NCBI GenBank assembly: GCA_014804185.1
Contig: JAAVAG010000093.1
Span: 1 to 11,436, forward strand
DNA length: 11,436 nucleotides
DNA from: Lachnospiraceae bacterium
Lineage (GTDB): Bacteria; Bacillota; Clostridia; Lachnospirales; Lachnospiraceae
Reading direction: 5' to 3'
Below are positions 6,599 through 11,436 of this stretch, in pieces. How positions within the stretch are numbered: the stretch's first letter is position 1; every line of letters begins with the position of its first letter. The notes below the pieces were generated by a model, which did no database searches, was not told where the DNA came from, and saw only the letters and a list, made by a program, of their open reading frames with translations. The position numbers and the translations under genes are program-made.

Positions 6599-6790
6599 TT
6601 GCAATCCAATGACTGACCTGCATGCAATTTATTGCAATGCAGGTTAGACGTTGGATTAGCAACCCTTTCCCGAATGAGCAAAATGCGGATGCGTAAGCAG
6701 ACGCAAGAGCGCATAAGCGCGAATTTTGCGAATGTGGGAATTGGTGGGATGCCTTTTAGAGCATCCCACCGCACAGACAATAATGTCTGC
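6599..6790. repeat. Cluster of four inverted repeats between spoVAB and spoVAC (REP/MITE-like)
   Basis: About 190 bp of this 266-bp spacer is palindromic. Repeat 1 (6599-6662) is an imperfect inverted repeat of about 30 nt per arm, with ACCTGCAT/ATGCAGGT and GCAA/TTGC near its centre. Repeat 2 (6667-6740) pairs TTCCC/GGGAA, GCAAAAT/ATTTTGC and ATGCG/CGCAT with bulges. Repeat 3 (6743-6770) is a perfect 10-bp stem GGTGGGATGC/GCATCCCACC with an 8-nt loop. Repeat 4 (6774-6789) is CAGACA/TGTCTG with a 4-nt loop. No T-run follows any of them. The small frames crossing it have no family resemblance. It looks like a dispersed intergenic repeat or a structured RNA segment, not a protein gene. Confidence 0.75.
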
Positions 6791-6821
6791 TTCCGCCCCG
6801 CTCCTGCATCTGCATCTGCCG

Positions 6822-7304
6822 TCACTGCGCCGCCTCATGAATCCGCAGCAGGAAGTAGAGAAGCGAGCCGCATATTTTCCCCACTGCCATAGCGCATATG
6901 GCAATTCCCATACCATGCCGGAATCCGATCCTCCGGGCAAATATCGGTATGCTGTCCAGCATCTCCGCTATGGCAAGCGCCAGGCATCCGATAAACATCC
7001 CGGCAAAAATGCCGCACGCCAGCAGAATCAGACTTCCGGTAATCTGCCACGCCCGTGCGGACACACCATGGCGCAGCATCCAGCCGCCTATCCCGCTGTA
7101 GCGCTCAAAAATGCTGACAAAACTTCCCACGATGGTGCCTGCTATAACCATCTCCTCATACAAAATGACCTTTCGTCCCGTGTGCGTCTTTCCCGCAAAG
7201 CGCGGCACCAGTCCCACCGCCACCAGCACGGTGAATACGCCTGCCGCCGCGAGAAGTCCGAAACTTGCGCCGGACACCGCCAGAAAAATATACCTAATCC
7301 ACAT
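6822..7304 (-). CDS. spoVAB: SpoVAB, stage V sporulation membrane protein
   Basis: SpoVAB is a small integral membrane component of the SpoVA dipicolinate uptake apparatus; its precise role is unknown. The product (160 aa from ATG) has four or so hydrophobic segments (about 3-30, 45-60, 90-112 and 130-150), with GLVPRFAGKT after the first and EEMVIAGTIVGS in the second, a pattern consistent with the family. The ATG at 7304 overlaps the last 11 nt of spoVAA, in another frame, and a TTG one codon earlier is possible. The overlap implies translational coupling with spoVAA. Identity rests on the hydrophobic pattern and on its position after spoVAA; I am less able to point to catalytic or binding residues here. 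Confidence 0.88.
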   Translation of the reverse strand: MWIRYIFLAVSGASFGLLAAAGVFTVLVAVGLVPRFAGKTHTGRKVILYEEMVIAGTIVGSFVSIFERYSGIGGWMLRHGVSARAWQITGSLILLACGIFAGMFIGCLALAIAEMLDSIPIFARRIGFRHGMGIAICAMAVGKICGSLLYFLLRIHEAAQ

Positions 7305-7923
7305 CAATGGTTTTTCCCTCCCTGTCGGCCGTATCGATCAGCGTCATATCCACATCCTTCTCATATTTGCGCAGCGCCACTTCTATCGGCGTGGGATCTT
7401 TCGTGATGCGTCTCCCTCCGACATGGTTAAAGAAGACGATGATTCCCAGCCCCAGCCCCACCGAATACGCCGCTTCCAGAACGGAAACGCCCTGAGGCTC
7501 CTGCCCCATAACAATTCTGTGAATCTGTCCAAATACATCCACAATACCGATATCATTGTGATAAGCCATAATGGTAAAAGCAGTGCCGAAAAAGCTGACC
7601 GCCGCCACCAGAGCCGCTTTCCACCCCTGCACCCATCCCTTATGTCTGCTTACCGACACCAGTTCCAGCAGAACATCCGTCTCGCCCAGACTTTCCACCG
7701 ACACGCCCGGACACGCCTTTTCTATCAATTCTATGATCTTTAGGACGCTGACCACACATCTCTTGGGTTCCCCTTCCCGAAACTTGTGTATTTTCACCGC
7801 CTTTGCCTTTGCCGCCGCTGCCGTGTCCGCACACTGCACGCTGGCTGCGTCCGATAAAAAGACGTCCTCGGACTGTACCTCGATGTTTCTCTCCAGTTTC
7901 AGATAAATAATCGTTTCCGCCAT
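7294..7923 (-). CDS. spoVAA: SpoVAA, stage V sporulation protein
   Basis: SpoVAA is a component of the SpoVA complex of the inner forespore membrane required for dipicolinic acid uptake. The 209-aa product has a soluble N-terminal domain beginning IIYLKLERNIEV, which in the family is described as a two-subdomain cytosolic part. Two hydrophobic stretches follow (about residues 112-128 and 146-164, the second VLEAAYSVGLGLGIIVFFNH). The tail ends in the family-typical DPTPIEVALRKYEKDVD. The ATG at 7923 lacks a strong Shine-Dalgarno sequence, unlike most genes here. Upstream is a candidate sigma G promoter, as expected for a late forespore operon. It overlaps spoVAB at its 3' end. Confidence 0.93.
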   Translation of the reverse strand: MAETIIYLKLERNIEVQSEDVFLSDAASVQCADTAAAAKAKAVKIHKFREGEPKRCVVSVLKIIELIEKACPGVSVESLGETDVLLELVSVSRHKGWVQGWKAALVAAVSFFGTAFTIMAYHNDIGIVDVFGQIHRIVMGQEPQGVSVLEAAYSVGLGLGIIVFFNHVGGRRITKDPTPIEVALRKYEKDVDMTLIDTADREGKTIDVD

Positions 7924-7973
7924 AAGCTGCTTCGCACCCCATATTTTTCTTTCCGTCTGGTCTGTTTTGCATC

Positions 7974-8002
7974 TAGTCTGTGGAATTTTTTAAAAAATAT
8001 AC
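7974..8002 (-). promoter_or_regulatory. Candidate sigma G-type promoter of the spoVA operon
   Basis: On the minus strand GTATA (7998-8002) and CAGACTA (7974-7980) are 17 bp apart. The forespore sigma G consensus in Bacillus is GHATR, 17-18 bp, CATnHTA, so the -35 matches fully and the -10 differs at one base. It sits about 50 nt before the spoVAA start and just beyond the preceding terminator-like hairpin. The call is by eye, and the spacer is AT-rich, which raises the chance of coincidence. Confidence 0.5.
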
Positions 8003-8047
8003 AAAACAGCACAGAGAGCCGACTGTATCCCAGCCGTTTCTCTGTGC
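8002..8047 (-). terminator. Second terminator-like hairpin after the GH25 gene
   Basis: The minus-strand arms GCACAGAGA and TCTCTGTGC (8039-8047 with 8009-8017) form a 9-bp stem, with further partial pairing of CGGCTG and CAGTCG inside. A short T-rich stretch (TGTTTTG) follows. Together with the adjacent hairpin it insulates the spoVA promoter from the GH25 transcript. Confidence 0.6.
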
Positions 8048-8079
8048 CGCCGCACAAACAATGATCCATCTGACTTCGC

Positions 8080-8106
8080 GTGTAAAAAATCTCTGATTTT
8101 TTACAC
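8080..8106 (-). terminator. Hairpin at the end of the GH25 gene
   Basis: GTGTAAAAAATC and GATTTTTTACAC are perfect 12-bp complements with a 3-nt loop, beginning at the last base of the GH25 stop codon. The run of six T is inside the descending arm, and the symmetric A-run means it could act on either strand. Confidence 0.6.
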
Positions 8107-9179
8107 TATTCCCCCCATAATTTAAAGCTGATGTTCAGATCCACATCTCCATTAATCCCGTTCACCACGCCTTTCTCACTGTACTGCCATATGGAATACT
8201 CATAGGGAAAATACAGCTGGGATCCGTAATAGGCGTACCATTTTTCATATTCCTCAAGCTGCTCCACATCGATCAAAACGGACAGCATCTCCATATTGCC
8301 GTAGAGCATGGGCGTATAACCGGCTTCCCTGATGGCATTCAGGAATGTGATCGTTACCCTCGTCCGTTCCTCCTGCGTCAGCTGATTCATCCGGCCGGAA
8401 CTTTCTCTGGTCTTCTCCACATCATAGACCACCGGAAAATCCACCTTGTAGGGCGCGATGAGATCCAGCACAAACCGTGCCTCCTCCAGTGCCTCTTCCT
8501 CAGTGATGGCCTGCGCAAAAAAGTATACGCCCACCTTGACGCCCGCCGCATTTGCTCCCGCGATATTGGCCTTGAAAGTCTCGTCCTCAACGATCGTTCC
8601 TTCTTTCCCATATCCTCTGTACCCCAGGCGGATAATGGCAAATTCCACACCGTCCGCAGCCACCTTCTCCCAGTCGATACTGCCCTGATACTTGGACACG
8701 TCTATTCCCTTGTGGGACACCACCTGGCCGTCCTGCACATACTGCATTTCACCGTTCTCCAATACCTGTATGTTCTCCTGCAGCAGACCGTGTTTTTTCA
8801 GGTTGTCCTTGATGGGTACAAAATGGAAAACGCTGTTGCTTACCACCACAATATCATTCGGATAAAAAGGACGAAGGGCCTGCACCGTGGTAGGCCCGTT
8901 GATCAGACTCTCCTCAAGTTCGGCAAGAATCCGCTCCTGGGTCTCCCTGCTGGTCTGCTCCTGCGCATCGCTGACAGCCTGCGCCAGCATGGCGTCCACT
9001 TCCTCCTGCGTGTATGTGACCGGCGCATTGGCAATCGCCTCCTGCGCTTCTTTATCATCCGCCTTTTCCCGGATCCTGTCATAGATCAACAGCGCCGCAA
9101 TCACCACCACGGTCATTGCTACCAGACAGCTGATAATGGTTGTCATGTAAAATGTGATCTCTCTTTTCTTTTGTGTCAT
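8106..9179 (-). CDS. Membrane-anchored GH25 lysozyme (muramidase)
   Basis: The 357-aa protein is a predicted type II membrane protein: short cytoplasmic N-terminus, one membrane segment (about 12-32), an acidic, coiled-coil-like stalk (about 35-95), a linker domain to about 150, and a GH25 muramidase domain (about 155-355). The domain has GIDVSKYQG with Asp160, YDVEK with Asp253 and Glu255 (the DxE catalytic pair), AIIRLGYRG and the terminal DVDLN. GH25 enzymes cleave the N-acetylmuramic acid to N-acetylglucosamine bond of peptidoglycan, here presumably outside the membrane. The ATG at 9179 follows GGGGAG at 7 nt. It lies 106 bp after sigF and has hairpins at its end. Its place between sigF and spoVA suggests a role in sporulation wall remodelling, but that is inference from position only. 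Confidence 0.92.
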   Translation of the reverse strand: MTQKKREITFYMTTIISCLVAMTVVVIAALLIYDRIREKADDKEAQEAIANAPVTYTQEEVDAMLAQAVSDAQEQTSRETQERILAELEESLINGPTTVQALRPFYPNDIVVVSNSVFHFVPIKDNLKKHGLLQENIQVLENGEMQYVQDGQVVSHKGIDVSKYQGSIDWEKVAADGVEFAIIRLGYRGYGKEGTIVEDETFKANIAGANAAGVKVGVYFFAQAITEEEALEEARFVLDLIAPYKVDFPVVYDVEKTRESSGRMNQLTQEERTRVTITFLNAIREAGYTPMLYGNMEMLSVLIDVEQLEEYEKWYAYYGSQLYFPYEYSIWQYSEKGVVNGINGDVDLNISFKLWGE

Positions 9180-9222
9180 ATATTATCTCCCCTGACGTAT
9201 GTGTTCTCAACTTCCAACTATA

Positions 9223-9251
9223 AATATACTTTATTTTGACACGCATGAAAA
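9223..9251 (-). promoter_or_regulatory. Possible promoter before the GH25 gene
   Basis: Within the 106-bp gap after sigF, the minus strand has TTTTCA (9246-9251) and TATATT (9223-9228) separated by 17 bp, a moderate match to the vegetative consensus. I could not find a convincing sigma F or sigma G match in this gap, and no terminator follows sigF, so readthrough from the spoIIA operon is also possible. Confidence 0.35.
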
Positions 9252-9285
9252 GTGGTAATCGGTGGAATTAAGTAAGTTTTAATAA

Positions 9286-9999
9286 TTACACTTTCGCCCG
9301 CATCCTGACCAGGATCCTTTTTTCCAGTCTGCTGACCTGCACCTGGCTGATGCCAAGTTTTCTGGCTACCTCCGTCTGGGTCTGATTCTGAAAATAACGC
9401 ATCTTGATCAGATCGCGTTCCTTTTCATCCAGATCCTCCAGAAGCTGCTGAAGCAGCATGTGATTCAGCAGTTCTTCCTTTTCCCGATCCTCGCTGGCCA
9501 GCTTGTCCACCAGATACACCTCGCTGCCGTCCGACTGATAGACCGACTGATAGATGGATTCCACCTCCGCTCCGGCCTCCATGGCCATCACTACCTCCTC
9601 CACGCTCATACCCGCCTCCTCCGCTACCTCGCTGATGTTCGGCTCCCTGCCCAGTCTCTGGGTAAGTCTCTCTCTGGCGATCTTTACTTTAAATCCGTTT
9701 TCCTTTAACGTTCTTCCAACTTTCACCATTCCGTCGTCACGCAGAAATCTCTTGATCTCCCCGGATATCATGGGCACCGCATAGGTGGAGAATTTTACGT
9801 CGTAGGTCAGGTCAAATTTGTCAACTGCTTTCATCAATCCGATACTTCCGATCTGAAACAGATCCTCCGCGTCATATCCCCTGCCCAAAAAGCGTTTTAC
9901 GATATGATGGACAAGCCCCAGATTCTTTTCAATCAGTACTTCCCGGGCCTTTTTATCGCCCGCCTGCGCTTTTGCTATCAGTACTGATACTTCCTCCAA
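9286..9999 (-). CDS. sigF: RNA polymerase sporulation sigma factor SigF
   Basis: SigF directs the first forespore-specific transcription after asymmetric division and is held inactive by SpoIIAB. The 237-aa product is a sigma-70 group 3 protein: region 2 with AEDLFQIGSIGLMKAVDKFD and FSTYAVPMISGEIKRFLRDDG (about 44-90), region 3 with LGREPNISEVAEEAGMS (about 115-131), and a region 4 helix-turn-helix TEVARKLGISQVQVSRLEKR (about 210-229). SigG is closely related, but location after spoIIAB identifies SigF. It starts at a TTG (9999), one base after the spoIIAB stop, with GAGGAGG inside the end of spoIIAB. No in-frame ATG is near, and the N-terminus is about 15 residues shorter than that of Bacillus subtilis SigF. 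Tight coupling to spoIIAB fits the need for matched amounts of the two. Confidence 0.96.
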   Translation of the reverse strand: MEEVSVLIAKAQAGDKKAREVLIEKNLGLVHHIVKRFLGRGYDAEDLFQIGSIGLMKAVDKFDLTYDVKFSTYAVPMISGEIKRFLRDDGMVKVGRTLKENGFKVKIARERLTQRLGREPNISEVAEEAGMSVEEVVMAMEAGAEVESIYQSVYQSDGSEVYLVDKLASEDREKEELLNHMLLQQLLEDLDEKERDLIKMRYFQNQTQTEVARKLGISQVQVSRLEKRILVRMRAKV

Positions 10000-10000
10000 T

Positions 10001-10552
10001 TTATCCCTCCTCCTCGCAGGAGAGCCAGCCGCCGCTTCCCAGTTTCTTTTTCATTTTGACAATCGTCCCTCTCCCCGGCTGAGATTCCACCTCCAGGTCA
10101 TCCATAAAAGCCTCCATAAAGGCAAATCCCATGCCGGATCTCTCCAGTTCCGGCCGGGTGGTAAACAGCGGCTCCATAGCTCTGCTCAGGTTGTCGATGC
10201 CCACGCCCTTGTCCTCGATTTCCACATACAGGATTCCCTGGGACAGCCTGCACCGCAGATACACCTTTCCCTCATGAATGGGACAGCATACCGGACTGCT
10301 CTGTCCATGTTTTCCATAGCCGTATGTATTCTCATAACCGTGGATGATGGCATTGGTGACCGCCTCGGACACCGCGGTCTTCACATCGGACACTTCCTCC
10401 ATGGTGGGGTTCAGTGGTGCGATAAATGCCGCAACCGCCACCCTGGCAAAGCTTTCATTGCAGGATATGGCGTCAAATTCCAGGCATATCTCATTTTGAA
10501 ACCGGTCCCCCTCCTGCAAAACATACGGCCTCTTCTCTTTTACCTCTATCAT
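10001..10552 (-). CDS. spoIIAB: SpoIIAB, anti-sigma F factor / serine kinase
   Basis: SpoIIAB binds and inhibits SigF and phosphorylates SpoIIAA using ATP. The GHKL-type ATPase motifs are present: N-box SEAVTNAIIHGY (62-73, Glu63, Asn67), G1 box DKGVGI (114-119), the lid region PLFTTRPELERSG, and G2 box GMGFAFM (140-146). The protein is 183 aa against about 146 in Bacillus. It carries about 18 extra N-terminal residues, a glycine/cysteine-containing insertion of about 16-18 residues (about 76-94, TYGYGKHGQSSPVCCPIH) between the N-box helix and the next strand, and a short C-terminal tail. The ATG at 10552 has AAGGAGG at 6 nt, so the extended N-terminus is well supported. It lies 14 nt after spoIIAA and abuts sigF. 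Confidence 0.96.
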   Translation of the reverse strand: MIEVKEKRPYVLQEGDRFQNEICLEFDAISCNESFARVAVAAFIAPLNPTMEEVSDVKTAVSEAVTNAIIHGYENTYGYGKHGQSSPVCCPIHEGKVYLRCRLSQGILYVEIEDKGVGIDNLSRAMEPLFTTRPELERSGMGFAFMEAFMDDLEVESQPGRGTIVKMKKKLGSGGWLSCEEEG

Positions 10553-10566
10553 TTTCTTCCTCCTTT

Positions 10567-10872
10567 TTATTCCATAATCTCAACGATCTTGCCAAGCCCC
10601 GAAATATGCAGGATCCGCCTGATCTGCCTGTCCGCGTGAATGGCAAACACTCTGCCGCCGAAACAGGATATTTTCTTGTACCGCCCCATGATAATACCGA
10701 TCCCTGAGGAATCCATAAATCTGGTATCCTCGAAATCAAATACCACGTTGGAAACCTGCTGCCGCAGAATATATTTGTCGGCTCTCTCACTGATATACGT
10801 CGATTTGTGATGGTCAACCTCCTCCGGCATCCTCACCATCAAATAATTGTCAATGACCTGAAAATCGTCCAT
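10567..10872 (-). CDS. spoIIAA: SpoIIAA, anti-sigma F factor antagonist (STAS domain)
   Basis: SpoIIAA, when unphosphorylated, displaces SigF from SpoIIAB. The STAS domain covers nearly the whole 101-aa product: EVDHH near the N-terminus, then VVFDFEDTRFMDSSGIGIIMGRY, whose DSSG holds the serine phosphorylated by SpoIIAB (Ser58 in Bacillus), then the HISGL motif near the end. I chose the ATG at 10872 because the homologous region starts there, because AAGGA lies about 11 nt upstream, and because a promoter-like TATAAT sits 31 nt before it. The frame stays open to an ATG at 10998 overlapping the stop of the preceding TPR gene, which would add 42 residues with no family resemblance and no Shine-Dalgarno sequence. 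The spoIIA operon is transcribed by sigma H in Bacillus; I saw no good sigma H match here. Confidence 0.93.
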   Translation of the reverse strand: MDDFQVIDNYLMVRMPEEVDHHKSTYISERADKYILRQQVSNVVFDFEDTRFMDSSGIGIIMGRYKKISCFGGRVFAIHADRQIRRILHISGLGKIVEIME

Positions 10873-10902
10873 ATGAATGCCCGTCCTTTCCATCGTCTCC
10901 GG

Positions 10903-10931
10903 ATTATAATAAGAAAAAGAACCTATGGGAA
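10903..10931 (-). promoter_or_regulatory. Candidate promoter of the spoIIA operon
   Basis: The minus strand has TTCCCA (10926-10931) and a perfect TATAAT (10903-10908) 17 bp apart, in the 122-bp gap between the TPR gene and the chosen spoIIAA start. It would give a leader of about 25 nt that includes the AAGGA site. The -35 element matches only four of six consensus bases, and the operon would be expected to use sigma H, so the identity of the sigma factor is unresolved. Confidence 0.45.
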
Positions 10932-10994
10932 AATGGTAAAAATATCCATTCCATAAGTTCTCCTTAGTATATTCTTCATTTATCGTTCCGACGT

Positions 10995-11436
10995 TCATTC
11001 GCTCAGATCGTTGATATATCTCTGCGATCTTCTGGCGCTCTCCGTGCCCGGAAAGAGATCCACAACTTGCTGGTAAGCCGCAATGGCGTTTTCCACATCG
11101 CCGTTTCGGCTGTAGGCATTTCCCAGATTAAAAATAGCGTCTCTGTTCTGGGCGTCATAATATACTGCCTTTGACAGTCCCTCTATGGCCTGCTCGTACA
11201 TTTCATTTTTGTAAGCCTCGTATCCGATGGTATAATAAGCGGCGGATGCTTCCGGTCCAATCTGCTGCAAAAGAGCGGCATACAGATTCTGAAATGCCTG
11301 TGAAGTATTTTCTATCACGACATTGTCGGCAAGTTCCTCCAGATAAGCGGCTGTGGCCATGGCATCTTTCGTTCCCAGATATTCCGTCGCCGCATCCAGC
11401 AGACTCTCAATGGTCTCCAGAGTGCCGTCCTCACCC
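10995..11436 (-). CDS. Tetratricopeptide-repeat protein, C-terminal part (runs off the window)
   Basis: The frame is open from the window edge to a TGA at 10995-10997, about 147 codons, so the gene's start lies outside. The internal ATG at 11360 is not a convincing start, since coding sequence continues upstream (LLDAATEYLGTKDA). At least two TPR units are visible in the C-terminal half: AYYTIGYEAYKNEMYEQAIEGL and then DAIFNLGNAYSRNGDVENAIAAYQQVVDLFP, with the usual A/G/Y spacing. TPR units are protein-binding helical scaffolds. No enzyme domain is visible in this part. It lies 122 bp upstream of spoIIAA, so it may belong to a separate transcript; its role is unknown. Confidence 0.85.
   Translation of the reverse strand, partial: GEDGTLETIESLLDAATEYLGTKDAMATAAYLEELADNVVIENTSQAFQNLYAALLQQIGPEASAAYYTIGYEAYKNEMYEQAIEGLSKAVYYDAQNRDAIFNLGNAYSRNGDVENAIAAYQQVVDLFPGTESARRSQRYINDLSE

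Noticed and set aside
6556..6825. 89-codon minus-strand frame filling the gap between spoVAB and spoVAC
   Set aside because: It lies almost entirely on the inverted repeats, so its sequence is dictated by palindromes; it has no plausible ribosome site or domain.
8080..8106. A small RNA gene in the 182-bp gap between the GH25 gene and spoVAA
   Set aside because: The two hairpins there are better explained as transcription terminators, and no separate promoter for a short RNA is visible.
9286..9999. Assignment of this sigma factor as SigG
   Set aside because: SigG is very similar in regions 2 and 4, but here the gene directly follows spoIIAA and spoIIAB, the defining context of SigF.

Overview
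The window looks like chromosomal DNA from an anaerobic, spore-forming member of the Bacillota, most likely class Clostridia and family Lachnospiraceae. This rests on the spoIIA and spoVA sporulation genes, a GH42 beta-galactosidase, strong AGGAGG-type ribosome binding sites and moderate GC content. The family assignment is inference from gene content. Every supported gene is on the minus strand, so transcription runs from high to low coordinates.

From right to left, the first region (about 11436-8106) holds the 3' part of a TPR protein and then the forespore-commitment operon spoIIAA-spoIIAB-sigF (anti-anti-sigma, anti-sigma kinase, sigma F). Next comes a membrane-anchored GH25 lysozyme that is not part of the classical Bacillus layout. 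Two hairpins that look like terminators follow it. The second region (about 8002-5963) is a short spoVA operon, spoVAA-spoVAB-spoVAC, encoding components of the spore dipicolinate channel. A candidate sigma G-type promoter precedes it and a clear intrinsic terminator closes it directly after spoVAC, so spoVAD and spoVAE are absent here. Between spoVAB and spoVAC lies about 190 bp of packed hairpins resembling a small repeat or MITE-like insertion.

The third region (about 5900-38) starts from a good vegetative-type promoter. It encodes larE-larB-larC, the three enzymes that build the nickel-pincer nucleotide (NPN) cofactor of lactate racemase and related enzymes. No larA-like apoenzyme is present. 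A long perfect hairpin flanked by short direct repeats separates larB from larC. Downstream, overlapping or closely spaced, are a membrane-anchored cyclophilin-type peptidyl-prolyl isomerase and a full-length GH42 beta-galactosidase reading frame interrupted by one in-frame TAG codon at codon 136. That break is a point substitution rather than a frameshift.

I found no tRNA, rRNA, CRISPR array, transposase or phage gene. The most unusual items are the amber-interrupted GH42, the structured insert inside the spoVA operon, the shortened spoVA operon, the hairpin/direct-repeat element inside the lar operon, and the insertion in SpoIIAB.
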